64,000 nucleotides of DNA from Bernardetia sp. MNP-M8 (GTDB lineage Bacteria > Bacteroidota > Bacteroidia > Cytophagales > Bernardetiaceae): contig NZ_CP147012.1 in NCBI RefSeq assembly GCF_037126285.1, positions 3,032,001-3,096,000 of the forward strand, read 5' to 3'. Below the pieces are notes generated by a model. It searched no databases. It worked only from the letters and a program-made list of their open reading frames with translations, and was not told where the DNA came from. The position numbers and the translations under genes were made by a program. Positions 20,386 to 28,846 of the stretch are shown piece by piece (position 1 is the first letter of the stretch; every line of letters starts with the position of its first letter).

Positions 20386-20426
20386 AAACCGTCGTTGAGG
20401 TCTGAACCGTCAACGAGGCATCGTTT
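20386..20426. repeat. Small hairpin upstream of pcrA
   Basis: CGTTGA (near 20392) pairs with TCAACG (near 20409) across GGTCTGAACCG, and is flanked by related GTCGTTGAGG and CAACGAGGC strings. It resembles, loosely, the GTCGTTGGTG family of intergenic hairpins at 42539, 47652 and 56919. It lies in the 5' leader of pcrA, between the -7 motif and the start codon. Confidence 0.4.
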
Positions 20427-20442
20427 TTTCTATTCTACTAAG

Positions 20443-20450
20443 CAAAGTTA
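20443..20450 (-). promoter_or_regulatory. Candidate -7 motif of pcrA
   Basis: The minus strand reads TAACTTTG, fitting TAnnTTTG, 73 bp upstream of the start codon. Only a weak CTTG lies about 22 bp further upstream as a possible -33. Confidence 0.4.
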
Positions 20451-20493
20451 CAGAAAAATTAGCAAGTCTTAGCAAGTCAAGATTTTATCCTTT

Positions 20494-20844
20494 CTATTTC
20501 TTGTACTTATCAATTAGATTTTCTTTGGTTATAAAATATTTTCCTTTAAACCAATCCCCTTGCATCTGATATGCTTTTCCATTTGTGTATAATGTATCAA
20601 TTGTATTATCTGTTTTGTAAATCAAAAATTGATGTGTTTTCATAAATTTCACAACTTTTGCTTTTTTTGCTTTCTTTACTTCTACCATAAACTTCTCTTT
20701 GAAATCATCTTGCATTTCAATTTTAGTAGATGATTGATAAACTTCTATCTTTTCAATTTTATCTAATCTAGAAATAATTTGTTTATTTTTAGAAGAGCAA
20801 GAAAACAGAAAAAAGGACAGAAGTACGACAATAATGGATTTCAT
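20494..20844 (-). CDS. Small putative lipoprotein, unknown function
   Basis: 116 residues from the ATG at 20844. The frame is open up to 20907, but the chosen start gives a lipoprotein signal MKSIIVVLLSFFLFSCSSKN with lipobox Cys16. The mature part is short and lysine-rich (KKAKKAKVVKFMKTH) and contains KTDNTIDTLYTNGKAYQMQGDW, which looks like a small beta-sheet domain. No family is recognised. It lies 245 bp downstream of tpiA on the same strand, with a hairpin between them, so it is probably transcribed separately. Confidence 0.7.
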   Translation of the reverse strand: MKSIIVVLLSFFLFSCSSKNKQIISRLDKIEKIEVYQSSTKIEMQDDFKEKFMVEVKKAKKAKVVKFMKTHQFLIYKTDNTIDTLYTNGKAYQMQGDWFKGKYFITKENLIDKYKK

Positions 20845-20994
20845 AGTTTTTTTAGAAAATGAATATGTTTTTGATTGGATATTTTGTGGATGTGCATTTT
20901 TTACCAATTAAATCAAGTAGAAATAGTTAGGATAGGCTATTATTGATACTATAAACAACCAGTTTATGCTGTGTTTTAGTGTAGTTTATTTTTC

Positions 20995-21027
20995 TATAAA
21001 GTAGGATTTATAAAACCCTACTTTATA
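20995..21027. terminator. Hairpin downstream of tpiA
   Basis: TATAAAGTAGG (20995-21005) pairs perfectly with CCTACTTTATA (21017-21027). The run of A directly after it on the plus strand does not give the usual T run on the minus strand, so it is a non-canonical terminator at best. It lies about 60 bp past the tpiA stop. Confidence 0.45.
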
Positions 21028-21089
21028 AAAAAAAGGTCTTTATTGGTGCTTTAACATGCCAGTAAACAATTATATCAATTACTTACTAC

Positions 21090-21860
21090 TTAAAAAGACT
21101 TAGCAATCTCTACAAAATCTCTTGATGCTAGTGCAGCACCTCCAATAAGTCCACCATCTACATCAGGACAAGCAAAAAGTTCTTTTGCATTACTTGGTTT
21201 GCAACTTCCACCATATAAAATTGGGGTTTTGTCAGCAATTTCTTTTCCGTATTTTGTCGAAATATGTTTTCTTATTTCTGCGTGAATTTCTTGTGCTTGT
21301 TCACTAGAAGCAGTCTTGCCTGTTCCGATTGCCCAAATAGGCTCATAAGCAACTACTACCTTTTCAAAATCAGAAGACGATAAATGGAAAAGACTTTCTG
21401 AAATTTGTTTTTTTATAAAATCAATATGATTTCCTTCTTCTCTAAGTTCTAGTGTTTCACCACAACAAAAAATTGGAAGCATTTTATTAGAAAAAATTAA
21501 ATCAATTTTTTGAGCAATTTCTTGATTTGTTTCTTTAAAATATTGTCTTCTTTCGCTATGTCCGATAATTACATATTCCACTTGATAGGAAGAAAGCATA
21601 GTAGCCGAAACTTCTCCTGTATAAGCTCCATTTTCTTGAGAAGCTACATTTTGCGCTCCCAAATGGATGTTTTTTGAGTTTTTGAAAAGAGACTTTATAG
21701 TAGAAATATGGATAAAAGGAGGACAAAGAATAAGTTTTACATCTTTTTGATTTGTTCCTAGCTCGTCATTACTCATCCCTACAATTTCAGAAGTAAGACT
21801 TTGTGCCTCTTCTTTAGTAAGATTCATTTTCCAGTTTCCTGCCACAATTTTTTGACGCAT
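21090..21860 (-). CDS. tpiA: Triose-phosphate isomerase
   Basis: 256 residues, the usual length. It interconverts dihydroxyacetone phosphate and glyceraldehyde 3-phosphate in glycolysis and gluconeogenesis. The active-site residues are present: Lys in AGNWKMN (residue 11), His in IIGHSERRQYF (~100) and the catalytic Glu in VVAYEPIWAIGTGKTA (~170). The phosphate-binding loops GGSCKPSNA and GGLIGGAAL are also intact. Single gene in the cytosolic central metabolism; no glycolytic neighbours here. Confidence 0.97.
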   Translation of the reverse strand: MRQKIVAGNWKMNLTKEEAQSLTSEIVGMSNDELGTNQKDVKLILCPPFIHISTIKSLFKNSKNIHLGAQNVASQENGAYTGEVSATMLSSYQVEYVIIGHSERRQYFKETNQEIAQKIDLIFSNKMLPIFCCGETLELREEGNHIDFIKKQISESLFHLSSSDFEKVVVAYEPIWAIGTGKTASSEQAQEIHAEIRKHISTKYGKEIADKTPILYGGSCKPSNAKELFACPDVDGGLIGGAALASRDFVEIAKSF

Positions 21861-21993
21861 AATAATTTGAATTAAGTTTGGTGTATGTTTTGAATATAAA
21901 ATTATTTTCTGCTTTTTTGTTAAAAAAGGTCAATAAATACTAATTAAATAATCTGATTTTTTGTGTCAAACACATTACAGTTTAGAAATTATG

Positions 21994-22009
21994 TATTTTT
22001 GCAAAAATA
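21994..22009 (+). promoter_or_regulatory. Perfect 16-bp palindrome overlapping a -7 motif upstream of yaaA
   Basis: TATTTTTGCAAAAATA is its own reverse complement, and its left half (TATTTTTG, 21994-22001) fits the TAnnTTTG -7 consensus. It sits 45 bp upstream of the yaaA start. It may be a promoter, an operator or both; the opposite-strand reading could also serve tpiA. Confidence 0.45.
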
Positions 22010-22053
22010 AGAAAACTAAATTTCCCTTCTTACTACTCACAAAATAAATACGT

Positions 22054-22902
22054 ATGATTGTTATACTTTCGCCTTCCAAAACACAAGAATTTGAAAATGA
22101 AAATCGGACTGATATGCAGACTCAGCCTGAGTTTATGTTAGATACCAAGGAACTTTTAGATGCGATTAAACAAAAGGAAATTGATGAATTACAGGAGGTA
22201 ATGCAAGTCAGTGAAAGACTAGCTTTTTTAAACTATAATCGTTTTCAAGATATACAATTTCCATTTGATCCAAAGTATGATAGGCAGGCAATTGTGGCAT
22301 TTCGTGGAGATGTCTATTCAGGCTTAGATTCGGATACACTTACAGATGAAGAGTTGCATTTTGCACAAGATAATTTGCGTATCCTTTCAGGTTTCTATGG
22401 GATTTTGCGTCCTTTTGATTTGATTCAACCTTACCGTTTGGAAATGAAAACGCCTTTGAAGACACCAAGAGGAAAAAACTTATATGAGTTTTGGGGAAAA
22501 TTTTTGACAGATTATTTCAATACTCGTTATCCAGATGAGGTTATGATTAATTTGGCTTCTCAAGAATACGCTAAAGCAATTATCAATAGACATTTTAAAC
22601 TAAAAACTATAACACCTATTTTTAAAGAAGAAAAGGATGGAGAGTTAAAAACAGTGGCTATCTATGCCAAGAAAGCAAGAGGAACAATGGCTCGTTATAT
22701 TATTCAAAACAAAATCAAACAACCTAGCAAATTAAAATTATATAATGAAGACGGGTATAAATTTGATGCAGAAATATCTACGGATAAAGAATGGGTTTTT
22801 ACTAGACCAAAACCAAAAAAAATAGTAGAAACAGAAACTAAAGTAGCAAAAAAAAGAGGTAGAAAACCAAAAAATACAGCTTCTGAAACAGAAGAAGAAT
22901 AA
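22054..22902 (+). CDS. yaaA: YaaA-family (DUF328) peroxide-stress protein
   Basis: 282 residues. The family marks are the start MIVILSPSKTQEF, then YSGLDSDTLTDEEL, RILSGFYGILRPFDLIQPYR, LINLASQEYAKAI-type helix and YAKKARGTMARYI. In E. coli YaaA lowers intracellular free iron damage during hydrogen peroxide stress, and homologues bind DNA. The core of about 250 residues is followed by a basic tail with an AT-hook-like KKRGRKPKN motif (~270), which suggests DNA contact and is not part of the standard family length. Divergent from tpiA. Confidence 0.9.
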   Translation: MIVILSPSKTQEFENENRTDMQTQPEFMLDTKELLDAIKQKEIDELQEVMQVSERLAFLNYNRFQDIQFPFDPKYDRQAIVAFRGDVYSGLDSDTLTDEELHFAQDNLRILSGFYGILRPFDLIQPYRLEMKTPLKTPRGKNLYEFWGKFLTDYFNTRYPDEVMINLASQEYAKAIINRHFKLKTITPIFKEEKDGELKTVAIYAKKARGTMARYIIQNKIKQPSKLKLYNEDGYKFDAEISTDKEWVFTRPKPKKIVETETKVAKKRGRKPKNTASETEEE

Positions 22903-23130
22903 GTACAAGTAGAGCAAATTATACAAACCAAGATTTGAGTAATAAAAAAGTGTTCAGAATTTAACCTATTAAATTTCTTTGTTTTAGATTTCTTTTTTGA
23001 AAACAAACATAAAATTGCTATTTTGGTATCTTAGATTACATCTTACTTTGTTTCATTATATTTAGTAATAAGAATATAATTATTTGTTTTTTATTTTGTA
23101 CTAATACAAGTCTTTTTAAATATCTCTGCT

Positions 23131-23676
23131 ATGATTCATCACGTAAATAACGAATTTGGTTCTGTTTGTCTAACCGTAGAATATGACGAAAAATCACAAT
23201 GGGTTTTTTATCAATGGAAAGGTTTTATTCGTATGCAAGACATCAAGCTAGGATATAATAAAATTATTGAACAAGTAGCAGAAAATAATGCCATTGCTGT
23301 GTTGGCAGATCATAGTCAGATTGTAGGACCTTGGAATGAAGCAAATGACTGGCTTACTAATGACTGGACTCCTCGTGCAATAGAAGCAGGAGTGTTTTAC
23401 TGGGCAATCAATACAGGAAATGACCTTTTTTCAAATATTTCTCTAGAAATGTTTTTGAATAAAAATAGCCAAGGGCAATATAAAGTACAAGTTTTTGAAC
23501 AATTATCAGATGCAAGTAAATGGTTGGCAAATAGAGTAATGTTAGACCCAACTCCTAAAAAGGTCTCTCAAATGCAGAATTCTGTAAAAAAAGAATTGCC
23601 TAATCTAGCAAAACAAATAGAAGCTAAAAAAGAAAAAGCAGTTATGGATACAAAAACCAGTGGAAAAAGATTATAA
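23131..23676 (+). CDS. STAS/SEC14-like small protein
   Basis: 181 residues. The first ~130 residues have an alternating beta/alpha pattern (VFYQWKGFIRMQDIKLGYNK, then NAIAVLADHSQIVGPWNEAN) that resembles the SpoIIAA/STAS-like fold seen in many Bacteroidota proteins of unknown role. Trp residues are unusually frequent. The C-terminal 50 residues are basic and charged (KKELPNLAKQIEAKKEKA) and look disordered or helical. The exact function is unknown. Single gene with a terminator at 23691-23742. Confidence 0.6.
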   Translation: MIHHVNNEFGSVCLTVEYDEKSQWVFYQWKGFIRMQDIKLGYNKIIEQVAENNAIAVLADHSQIVGPWNEANDWLTNDWTPRAIEAGVFYWAINTGNDLFSNISLEMFLNKNSQGQYKVQVFEQLSDASKWLANRVMLDPTPKKVSQMQNSVKKELPNLAKQIEAKKEKAVMDTKTSGKRL

Positions 23677-23690
23677 AATAAATACAATTA

Positions 23691-23742
23691 AAAAACCTTC
23701 TCAAAATCACTTATCAAAAAATGAAATTAGGAAGGTTTATTT
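23691..23742 (+). terminator. Hairpin terminator of the STAS-like gene
   Basis: AAACCTTC pairs with GAAGGTTT around a long loop and is followed by ATTTTTT on the plus strand, about 15 bp past the stop at 23676. Confidence 0.6.
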
Positions 23743-23811
23743 TTTATAAAATTTGAAGCAATCAAAATCTCTTTTGTATAGCTGTTTTTCATAGAATTTT
23801 AGAGAAATGGT

Positions 23812-24315
23812 TTAGGCATGTTGTAAAAATGGTTTCCAATTTTCATCTCCCATTCTAGAAAACTCACGTAAGAACATCACAAACGTAGGTCTGAAAGGCT
23901 TATAAGGCAATGTCATACCTACATCTTCAAGACTAAAATCGCTTTTCTTTGAATTACAATGCTGACAAGCACTTACTAGATTTGTCCAAGATGTTTTACC
24001 TCCTTGTGAGCGTGGAACAACGTGGTCTAAAGTAAGGTTTTTTGTGCTTTTGCAATACACACATTGATTTGCGTCTCGTTTGAAGATATTTTGGCGTGTA
24101 AGCATCACTCCTCTGTAAGGAATATTAACGTAAGAATTCAGACGAATAACAGAAGGAGCTGCAAAAGATTTGTTTACTGTTTGGATAAAACCATCAGGGA
24201 CAGAGTTTACCATTTCAGCTTTTTGTAGATAAACAAGCAAAAATGCTTTGGCTACACTACAAACAGAAATTGCACGATAATCTGCATTCAATATTAATAC
24301 TTTCCGACCAATCAT
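23812..24315 (-). CDS. HNH endonuclease-domain protein
   Basis: 167 residues. A central HNH module has CVYCKSTKNLTLDHVVPRSQ followed by a Trp-Thr-Asn-Leu-Val segment and CQHCNSKKSD, giving two CxxC zinc pairs and the DHV metal/catalytic motif. The N-terminal part (VLILNADYRAISVCSVAKAF) is the conserved flank of a widespread single-copy Bacteroidota/cyanobacterial HNH family whose substrate is unknown. It is not near restriction or phage genes. The likely -7 motif is TAATTTTG at 24404-24411. Confidence 0.88.
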   Translation of the reverse strand: MIGRKVLILNADYRAISVCSVAKAFLLVYLQKAEMVNSVPDGFIQTVNKSFAAPSVIRLNSYVNIPYRGVMLTRQNIFKRDANQCVYCKSTKNLTLDHVVPRSQGGKTSWTNLVSACQHCNSKKSDFSLEDVGMTLPYKPFRPTFVMFLREFSRMGDENWKPFLQHA

Positions 24316-24403
24316 GATTTTAGAGTTTTGGATTAATGGACAATAAATAAAAGAAAAATCTAATACTACAACTTAAATTGTGTTTATTAAATTTTGTATA
24401 TGC

Positions 24404-24411
24404 CAAAATTA
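24404..24411 (-). promoter_or_regulatory. Candidate -7 motif of the HNH gene
   Basis: The minus strand reads TAATTTTG, 89 bp upstream of the ATG at 24315. There is no convincing -33 element. Confidence 0.35.
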
Positions 24412-24430
24412 TGCAAATTAAGTTTGCTAT

Positions 24431-24480
24431 AATATTAATTTCACGTAAAATTAATATTAATAATTCGTATTATGCATAAT
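24431..24480. repeat. Two AT-rich palindromes upstream of the HNH gene
   Basis: AATATTAATTT (24431-24441) is inverted as AAATTAATATT (24448-24458) around CACGTA. A second, perfect 12-bp palindrome ATTATGCATAAT lies at 24469-24480. They could be operator sites or chance structures in AT-rich DNA. The rest of 24316-24530 holds nothing else I can name. Confidence 0.4.
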
Positions 24481-24530
24481 TTTTATTATATACTTACCCA
24501 AAACCAAAAACTCAATAATAAAGTTCAAAA

Positions 24531-24613
24531 TTCAATTACAAATTACGCAATGAATATTCAGCGCAGCTAATTAAAAATTATTTAAGCAATTCAATTCGTA
24601 ATTTGTAATTGAA
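24531..24613. repeat. Perfect 17-bp inverted repeat downstream of the DUF1573 gene
   Basis: TTCAATTACAAATTACG (24531-24547) recurs inverted as CGTAATTTGTAATTGAA (24597-24613), 49 bp apart, with homology continuing imperfectly outward. The right arm ends 9 bp before the DUF1573 stop codon. It could be a miniature mobile element or an unusual terminator. Related AATTACGAATTA strings occur at about 47580-47625. Confidence 0.6.
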
Positions 24614-24622
24614 AATTCGTAA

Positions 24623-25003
24623 TTACTCAACTACTTCTCCATTAAAACGAAGTACAACAGGCTCATTATCTCCAGCCATTGTAACGGTTACCGTTTTGCT
24701 GAAAGCTCCAATTTTGGCAGCATTGAAAGTTGCCTTTATGTTGCTTGATTGTCCTGCTGGAATAGCTTCTTTCGAAAATTCTACGCCTGTACAACCACAA
24801 GAACCTTTTGCAGATTGAATGACAATTGGCGTTTTACCTGTATTGACAAACTCATAGGTTGCTGTTACAGGCTTGTTATGTTGAATTTTTCCAAACTCAA
24901 TACTGGTTTGTTTCCAATTGATAGAATTGTAAGGAGGAGAAAAAGCGAATAAAAAAGAAAGTGTAACTAATGTAAAAAGAAAACCAAAAAATTGCTTTTG
25001 CAT
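24623..25003 (-). CDS. DUF1573 exported protein
   Basis: 126 residues from the ATG at 25003. The longer frame to 25087 is rejected because a TAnnTTTG motif (25074-25081) lies inside it and the shorter form starts with a signal peptide (MQKQFFGFLFTLVTLSFLFA). The mature domain carries the family motif FVNTGKTPIVIQSAKGSCGC, then TGVEFSKEAIPAGQS, an ASPM/SPD-2/hydin-like beta sandwich common in Bacteroidota exported proteins. The role is unknown; it is probably periplasmic or surface-associated. Confidence 0.85.
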   Translation of the reverse strand: MQKQFFGFLFTLVTLSFLFAFSPPYNSINWKQTSIEFGKIQHNKPVTATYEFVNTGKTPIVIQSAKGSCGCTGVEFSKEAIPAGQSSNIKATFNAAKIGAFSKTVTVTMAGDNEPVVLRFNGEVVE

Positions 25004-25073
25004 AATTTTTAAAAATTTAAAGTGTAAATAACGATTTGATAAAATTAAGTCGTCGTTGCAACAAGAACTTATA

Positions 25074-25081
25074 CAAATGTA
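25074..25081 (-). promoter_or_regulatory. Candidate -7 motif of the DUF1573 gene
   Basis: The minus strand reads TACATTTG, fitting TAnnTTTG, 71 bp upstream of the start codon at 25003. There is no clear -33. Confidence 0.4.
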
Positions 25082-25262
25082 CGTCAAAACACCTTTGCTC
25101 GCTGTTAATGACTTTCAAAGGTTTGTTAATGGGATGTTAATGGAATAAATTTAGATTTTAGAAGTCAGAATTTAGAAGTAAATTCAAAATAAAAAGGAAC
25201 TAAAAATGTGTTTTATTTTCTCTTTTATCTCTTTATTTCTCTGTGCTTAAAATGTATTCTCT

Positions 25263-26579
25263 ATGAACAAACGAACAATTACCCTCCTTCTAGTTTTTGC
25301 TTTACTTTCTATTTTTGGAATTATCTCTATTCAAATATATTGGGTACGACGAGCATTTGATGCAAATAGAAAACAAAACGAACAAAAAATACAGGTTGCT
25401 TTACAAAATATAGCCGAAAAAATTGCTGATTATAGCAAAACTACTTTGCCTTCTCAAAGTCCTATCAATCAGCTTTCTAGTGATTACTATACAGTTAGTG
25501 TAAACTGTGAAATTGATGCAGCAATTTTAGAGTATTTTCTCAAAAGTGAGTTTTCAAAGCGAAATATTCAAACAGATTTTGAATATGGTATTTATGATTG
25601 TGATAGCGAAAAAATGGTATATGGAAGTTATATTTCATTAAATCAAAAAAATAATGCCTCTAAAAATATCAAAAAAGAACTTCCAAAATGGGAAGGACAG
25701 AATTATTATTTTGGGGTTCGTTTTCCTTCTGTTTCCTCTCAGCTTGTTTCAGAAATGGATATTTGGATATTTTTATCTATCATTTTGCTATTAGTAATTT
25801 TCTTTTTAGTCTATGGAATGTTTTTTATTATTACACAAAGACAGTTTTCACAAGCTCAAAAACAGTTTATCAATAATATTACTCATGAGTTGAAAACTCC
25901 CATTTCTATTTTGGGAATTGCTGCAAAGGTTTTGATAAATAATGAATTAGAAAATAACAAGTTAGAAAAAAAACAAAACCAAGAAAGAAAAAATCAATAT
26001 GCCATTATTGTAAAAGAACAAACAGAAAGATTGAATTCTCAAGTAGAAAAACTTGTTGAGCTTTTGATGTTAGAACGAAGTAGTTATGTTCCTCTATCTT
26101 TAGAAAAAATCAATCTTCAAAAAACTATTCAAGAAACAATACAGAGTTTTGAATTAGAAATTTTGGCAAAACAGGATTTTCAACATCCAACATTCAAAAT
26201 TCAATTTGAAGATATAGAAAATGAAATTTTTATAAAAGCCGATAAGGTTCATTTTCAGAACATGATACATAACCTTTTAGAAAATGCTTTTAAATACAAT
26301 CAAAAACAACCTTTTATAAATATTTCTATTTTAAAACTATCAAAAAACAAACTCATTCTTTCCATAAAAGATAACGGAGTAGGAATTGATAAAAAATTCC
26401 AAAAACGTGTTTTTGATAAGTTTTTTAGAATCCAAAGTAATGATATTCATACAACAAAAGGGTTTGGATTAGGACTCAGTTATATTGAGCAAGTAATAAA
26501 AGCGCATAATTGGAAGATAAATCTGGAAAGCAAAGTAAATGAAGGTTCAACTTTTTCTATTCATATCCTCTATTCTTAA
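25263..26579 (+). CDS. Membrane sensor histidine kinase
   Basis: 438 residues. There are two membrane helices (about 6-25 and 169-192) around a sensor region of about 140 residues with no recognised fold. The dimerisation/phosphoacceptor helix is FINNITHELKTPISILG, with the histidine near residue 207. ATPase motifs are NMIHNLLENAFKY (N box), LSIKDNGVGID (G1), FDKFFRI (F box) and TKGFGLGLSYI (G2). It would autophosphorylate and pass phosphate to a response regulator, but none is encoded next to it: the neighbours are the divergent DUF1573 gene and convergent gltA. It is therefore an orphan kinase in this window. Confidence 0.93.
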   Translation: MNKRTITLLLVFALLSIFGIISIQIYWVRRAFDANRKQNEQKIQVALQNIAEKIADYSKTTLPSQSPINQLSSDYYTVSVNCEIDAAILEYFLKSEFSKRNIQTDFEYGIYDCDSEKMVYGSYISLNQKNNASKNIKKELPKWEGQNYYFGVRFPSVSSQLVSEMDIWIFLSIILLLVIFFLVYGMFFIITQRQFSQAQKQFINNITHELKTPISILGIAAKVLINNELENNKLEKKQNQERKNQYAIIVKEQTERLNSQVEKLVELLMLERSSYVPLSLEKINLQKTIQETIQSFELEILAKQDFQHPTFKIQFEDIENEIFIKADKVHFQNMIHNLLENAFKYNQKQPFINISILKLSKNKLILSIKDNGVGIDKKFQKRVFDKFFRIQSNDIHTTKGFGLGLSYIEQVIKAHNWKINLESKVNEGSTFSIHILYS

Positions 26580-26603
26580 AATTTTGTTTTAAGAACACTA
26601 AAA

Positions 26604-26647
26604 AAAGCCTAAGTTAAAATTGAATATTTCAATCTTACTTAGGCTTT
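26604..26647. terminator. Bidirectional terminator between the histidine kinase gene and gltA
   Basis: AAAGCCTAAGT (26604-26614) pairs with ACTTAGGCTTT (26637-26647). A run of A precedes it and T-rich sequence follows, so it can act on both converging transcripts. Confidence 0.8.
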
Positions 26648-26681
26648 ATCTTTCTTTATTTTATTCTAAAAAATTAGCTTC

Positions 26682-28013
26682 TTAAACGAAATCTTCTTGA
26701 ATAATGTCAGCGTGATCTACTTTTTTACGGTCAGACATAGGAACAAAAGCTCTTTCGTTTTCGCCAATATAAATCTGACGAGGACGACCAATAGGATGTT
26801 TCATTTCTAACATTTCTTTCCATTGAGCAATCCAACCTGGTAAACGTCCCATAGCAAACATCACCGTAAACATATCTGTCGGTAAGTTCATGGCACGATA
26901 AATAATTCCAGAATAAAAATCTACATTAGGATACAATTTTCTTTCAATAAAGAACTCATCTTCTAATGCAATTTTTTCTAATTGTTTAGCAATATCTAAC
27001 AATGGATCTTCAATACCCATTTTAGATAAAATATCATCACATGCTTTTTTCAAGATTTTAGCTCGTGGATCAAAGTTTTTATATACACGGTGTCCGAATC
27101 CCATCAAACGCATTTCACGATTTTTTACTTTGGTCATAAACTCTTCAATCGTTGCTCCACTGCTATGGATAGCTTCTAACATTTCGATAACTTCTTGATT
27201 TGCTCCACCATGAAGAGGACCACTCAAAGCATTTGTTGCAGAAGCAACAGAAGCGTAAATATTAGCTAATGAAGAACCTACAATACGAATTGTTGATGTA
27301 GAACAGTTTTGCTCATGGTCTGCATGAAGAATCAAAATCTTGTTCAATGCACTTACCATTACAGGGTCAATTTCATATTCTTGTGTAGGCAAAGCAAACA
27401 TCATTTTCAAGAAACGTGCTCCATAATTCAAGCTATTGTCTGGATAATTAACAGGGTGTCCCATTTCGTTTTTGTAAGACCAAGCTGCAATAGTTGGAAC
27501 TTTAGCAATCAAACGAACGATAGACATATATACTTCTTCTGGAGAACGATTAGATTTCATCGACTCAGGATAGAATGTACTCAAAACCGAGATAAGTGAA
27601 GACAACACAACCATCGGGTGCGAAGTAGTTGGGAAGCCATCAAATATTTTACGCATATCTTCATGGATAAGCGTATGATTAGTAACATCATTTTGAAATT
27701 TTGTAAGCGAAGCTTGGTCTGGAAGCTCTCCAAAGATAATAAGATAAGCTACTTCCAAAAAACTTGCTTTCTCTGCTAGTTCTTCTATATTATAACCACG
27801 ATAACGCAAAATTCCTTTTTCGCCATCTAAAAATGTAATTGCGCTCGTTGTTGAACCTGTATTTTTATAACCAGGGTCAAGTGTAACAAGTCCTGTTGTA
27901 GCTCTTAATGTTCCGATATCTATACCTACTTCTCCTTCTGTTCCTTCCACAAGAGGGAGTTCATATTCTTTTCCTTCGTAGTTAATTGTAATTGTCTTTC
28001 CGTTCTGTGACAT
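26682..28013 (-). CDS. gltA: Citrate synthase
   Basis: 443 residues, type I bacterial citrate synthase size. It condenses acetyl-CoA and oxaloacetate at the entry of the TCA cycle. Catalytic and binding motifs are HADHEQNCSTSTIRIVGSS (first active-site His), GPLHGGANQEV, MGFGHRVYKNFDPRAKILK (second His and substrate Arg) and PNVDFYSGIIYRAM (active-site Asp). The N-terminal beta region (TGLVTLDPGYKNTGSTTSAI, then FLDGEKGILRYRGYN) is typical. Single gene divergent from rplU. Confidence 0.97.
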   Translation of the reverse strand: MSQNGKTITINYEGKEYELPLVEGTEGEVGIDIGTLRATTGLVTLDPGYKNTGSTTSAITFLDGEKGILRYRGYNIEELAEKASFLEVAYLIIFGELPDQASLTKFQNDVTNHTLIHEDMRKIFDGFPTTSHPMVVLSSLISVLSTFYPESMKSNRSPEEVYMSIVRLIAKVPTIAAWSYKNEMGHPVNYPDNSLNYGARFLKMMFALPTQEYEIDPVMVSALNKILILHADHEQNCSTSTIRIVGSSLANIYASVASATNALSGPLHGGANQEVIEMLEAIHSSGATIEEFMTKVKNREMRLMGFGHRVYKNFDPRAKILKKACDDILSKMGIEDPLLDIAKQLEKIALEDEFFIERKLYPNVDFYSGIIYRAMNLPTDMFTVMFAMGRLPGWIAQWKEMLEMKHPIGRPRQIYIGENERAFVPMSDRKKVDHADIIQEDFV

Positions 28014-28432
28014 ACGTAATATAGGGTTTGTTCTGAAAGTTGTGTTCTAAAATATTCTTACTTATTAGAAGGTGTATTATAATAAAATGCCTTTACTAAT
28101 ATAAGATGAAATAAGTTGTTTTTACAGTTCTGTGAATAAGTTCACAATTTAACCAAAAAAAAGGCACAAAAACAAGTTTGAATGGTTTTTGTAGCTAAAA
28201 AATAATAACTAATTAGACAATAAAAATAAATCATGGTAGGTGATAGAGCAGTAAAACAACTTTTTAATTAAAAATGTTTTCTTTTTTTATAAATAGATTA
28301 TACAATAAATGAAACAGATTTTTACTGAAAATAAATTGGGTTTTAAGCCAAAAAACATCTTCTTATCTTTGGAGTTCTGAATAAAAAGTGATAAGTTTGC
28401 ACTCTATTTGTAATTTAAACAAAGTTTATCTC
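28014..28432. other. Divergent intergenic region between gltA and rplU
   Basis: 419 bp, strongly AT-rich. A probable rplU promoter is at 28364-28371. I see no clear gltA promoter motif, no RNA gene and no open frame of note. Confidence 0.55.
28364..28371 (+). promoter_or_regulatory. -7 promoter motif of the rplU-rpmA operon
   Basis: TATCTTTG fits TAnnTTTG and lies 62 bp upstream of the chosen rplU start. A TTG lies 25 bp further upstream (28336-28338), slightly farther than usual for -33. Confidence 0.5.
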
Positions 28433-28744
28433 ATGTACGCAATCGTAGAAATAGCCGGACAACAGTTCAAGGTTGAAAAAGATCGTTTTATCTATACACA
28501 CCGTCTTCAAGGAAATGAAGGTGACGAAGTAACTTTTGACAAAGTTCTTTTGGTAGAAGATAACGGCACTGTTAGTATTGGCGAGCCTCAATTATCTGGG
28601 GCTTCAGTGAGTGGAGAAGTTCTTGCTCAAGTAAAAGGCGACAAAGTAATCGTTTTTAAGAAAAAACGTCGTAAAGGCTATAAAACAAAAAACGGACACC
28701 GTCAGCAATTCACTAAAGTCTTGATTAAAGACATTCTAATTTAG
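28433..28744 (+). CDS. rplU: 50S ribosomal protein L21
   Basis: 103 residues from the ATG at 28433. The frame is open 15 codons further upstream, but L21 proteins begin MYAIVEIAGQQFKVEKDR as here. Family marks are VTFDKVLLVEDNGTVSIGEP and the basic KKKRRKGYKTKNGHRQQFT signature near the C-terminus, which contacts 23S rRNA. It is followed 102 bp downstream by rpmA, the universal L21-L27 pair. Confidence 0.97.
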   Translation: MYAIVEIAGQQFKVEKDRFIYTHRLQGNEGDEVTFDKVLLVEDNGTVSIGEPQLSGASVSGEVLAQVKGDKVIVFKKKRRKGYKTKNGHRQQFTKVLIKDILI

Positions 28745-28846
28745 TTTTAATTTATTTATTTACAATTTTTTTATTTTATCTAGTTCGTTTTTTAGAATAA
28801 GCGTATAAAAGAAAAAATAAAATCCAAACTTTAAAACAATACAGAT

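Noticed and set aside
25263..26579. Histidine kinase and the Hpt protein at 51225 as one phosphorelay
   Set aside because: They are 25 kb apart with no sequence feature linking them; pairing would be guesswork.
28234..28270. Tiny frame beginning MVGDRAVKQLF in the gltA-rplU interval
   Set aside because: Only about a dozen codons, no promoter match and no terminator; treated as chance.
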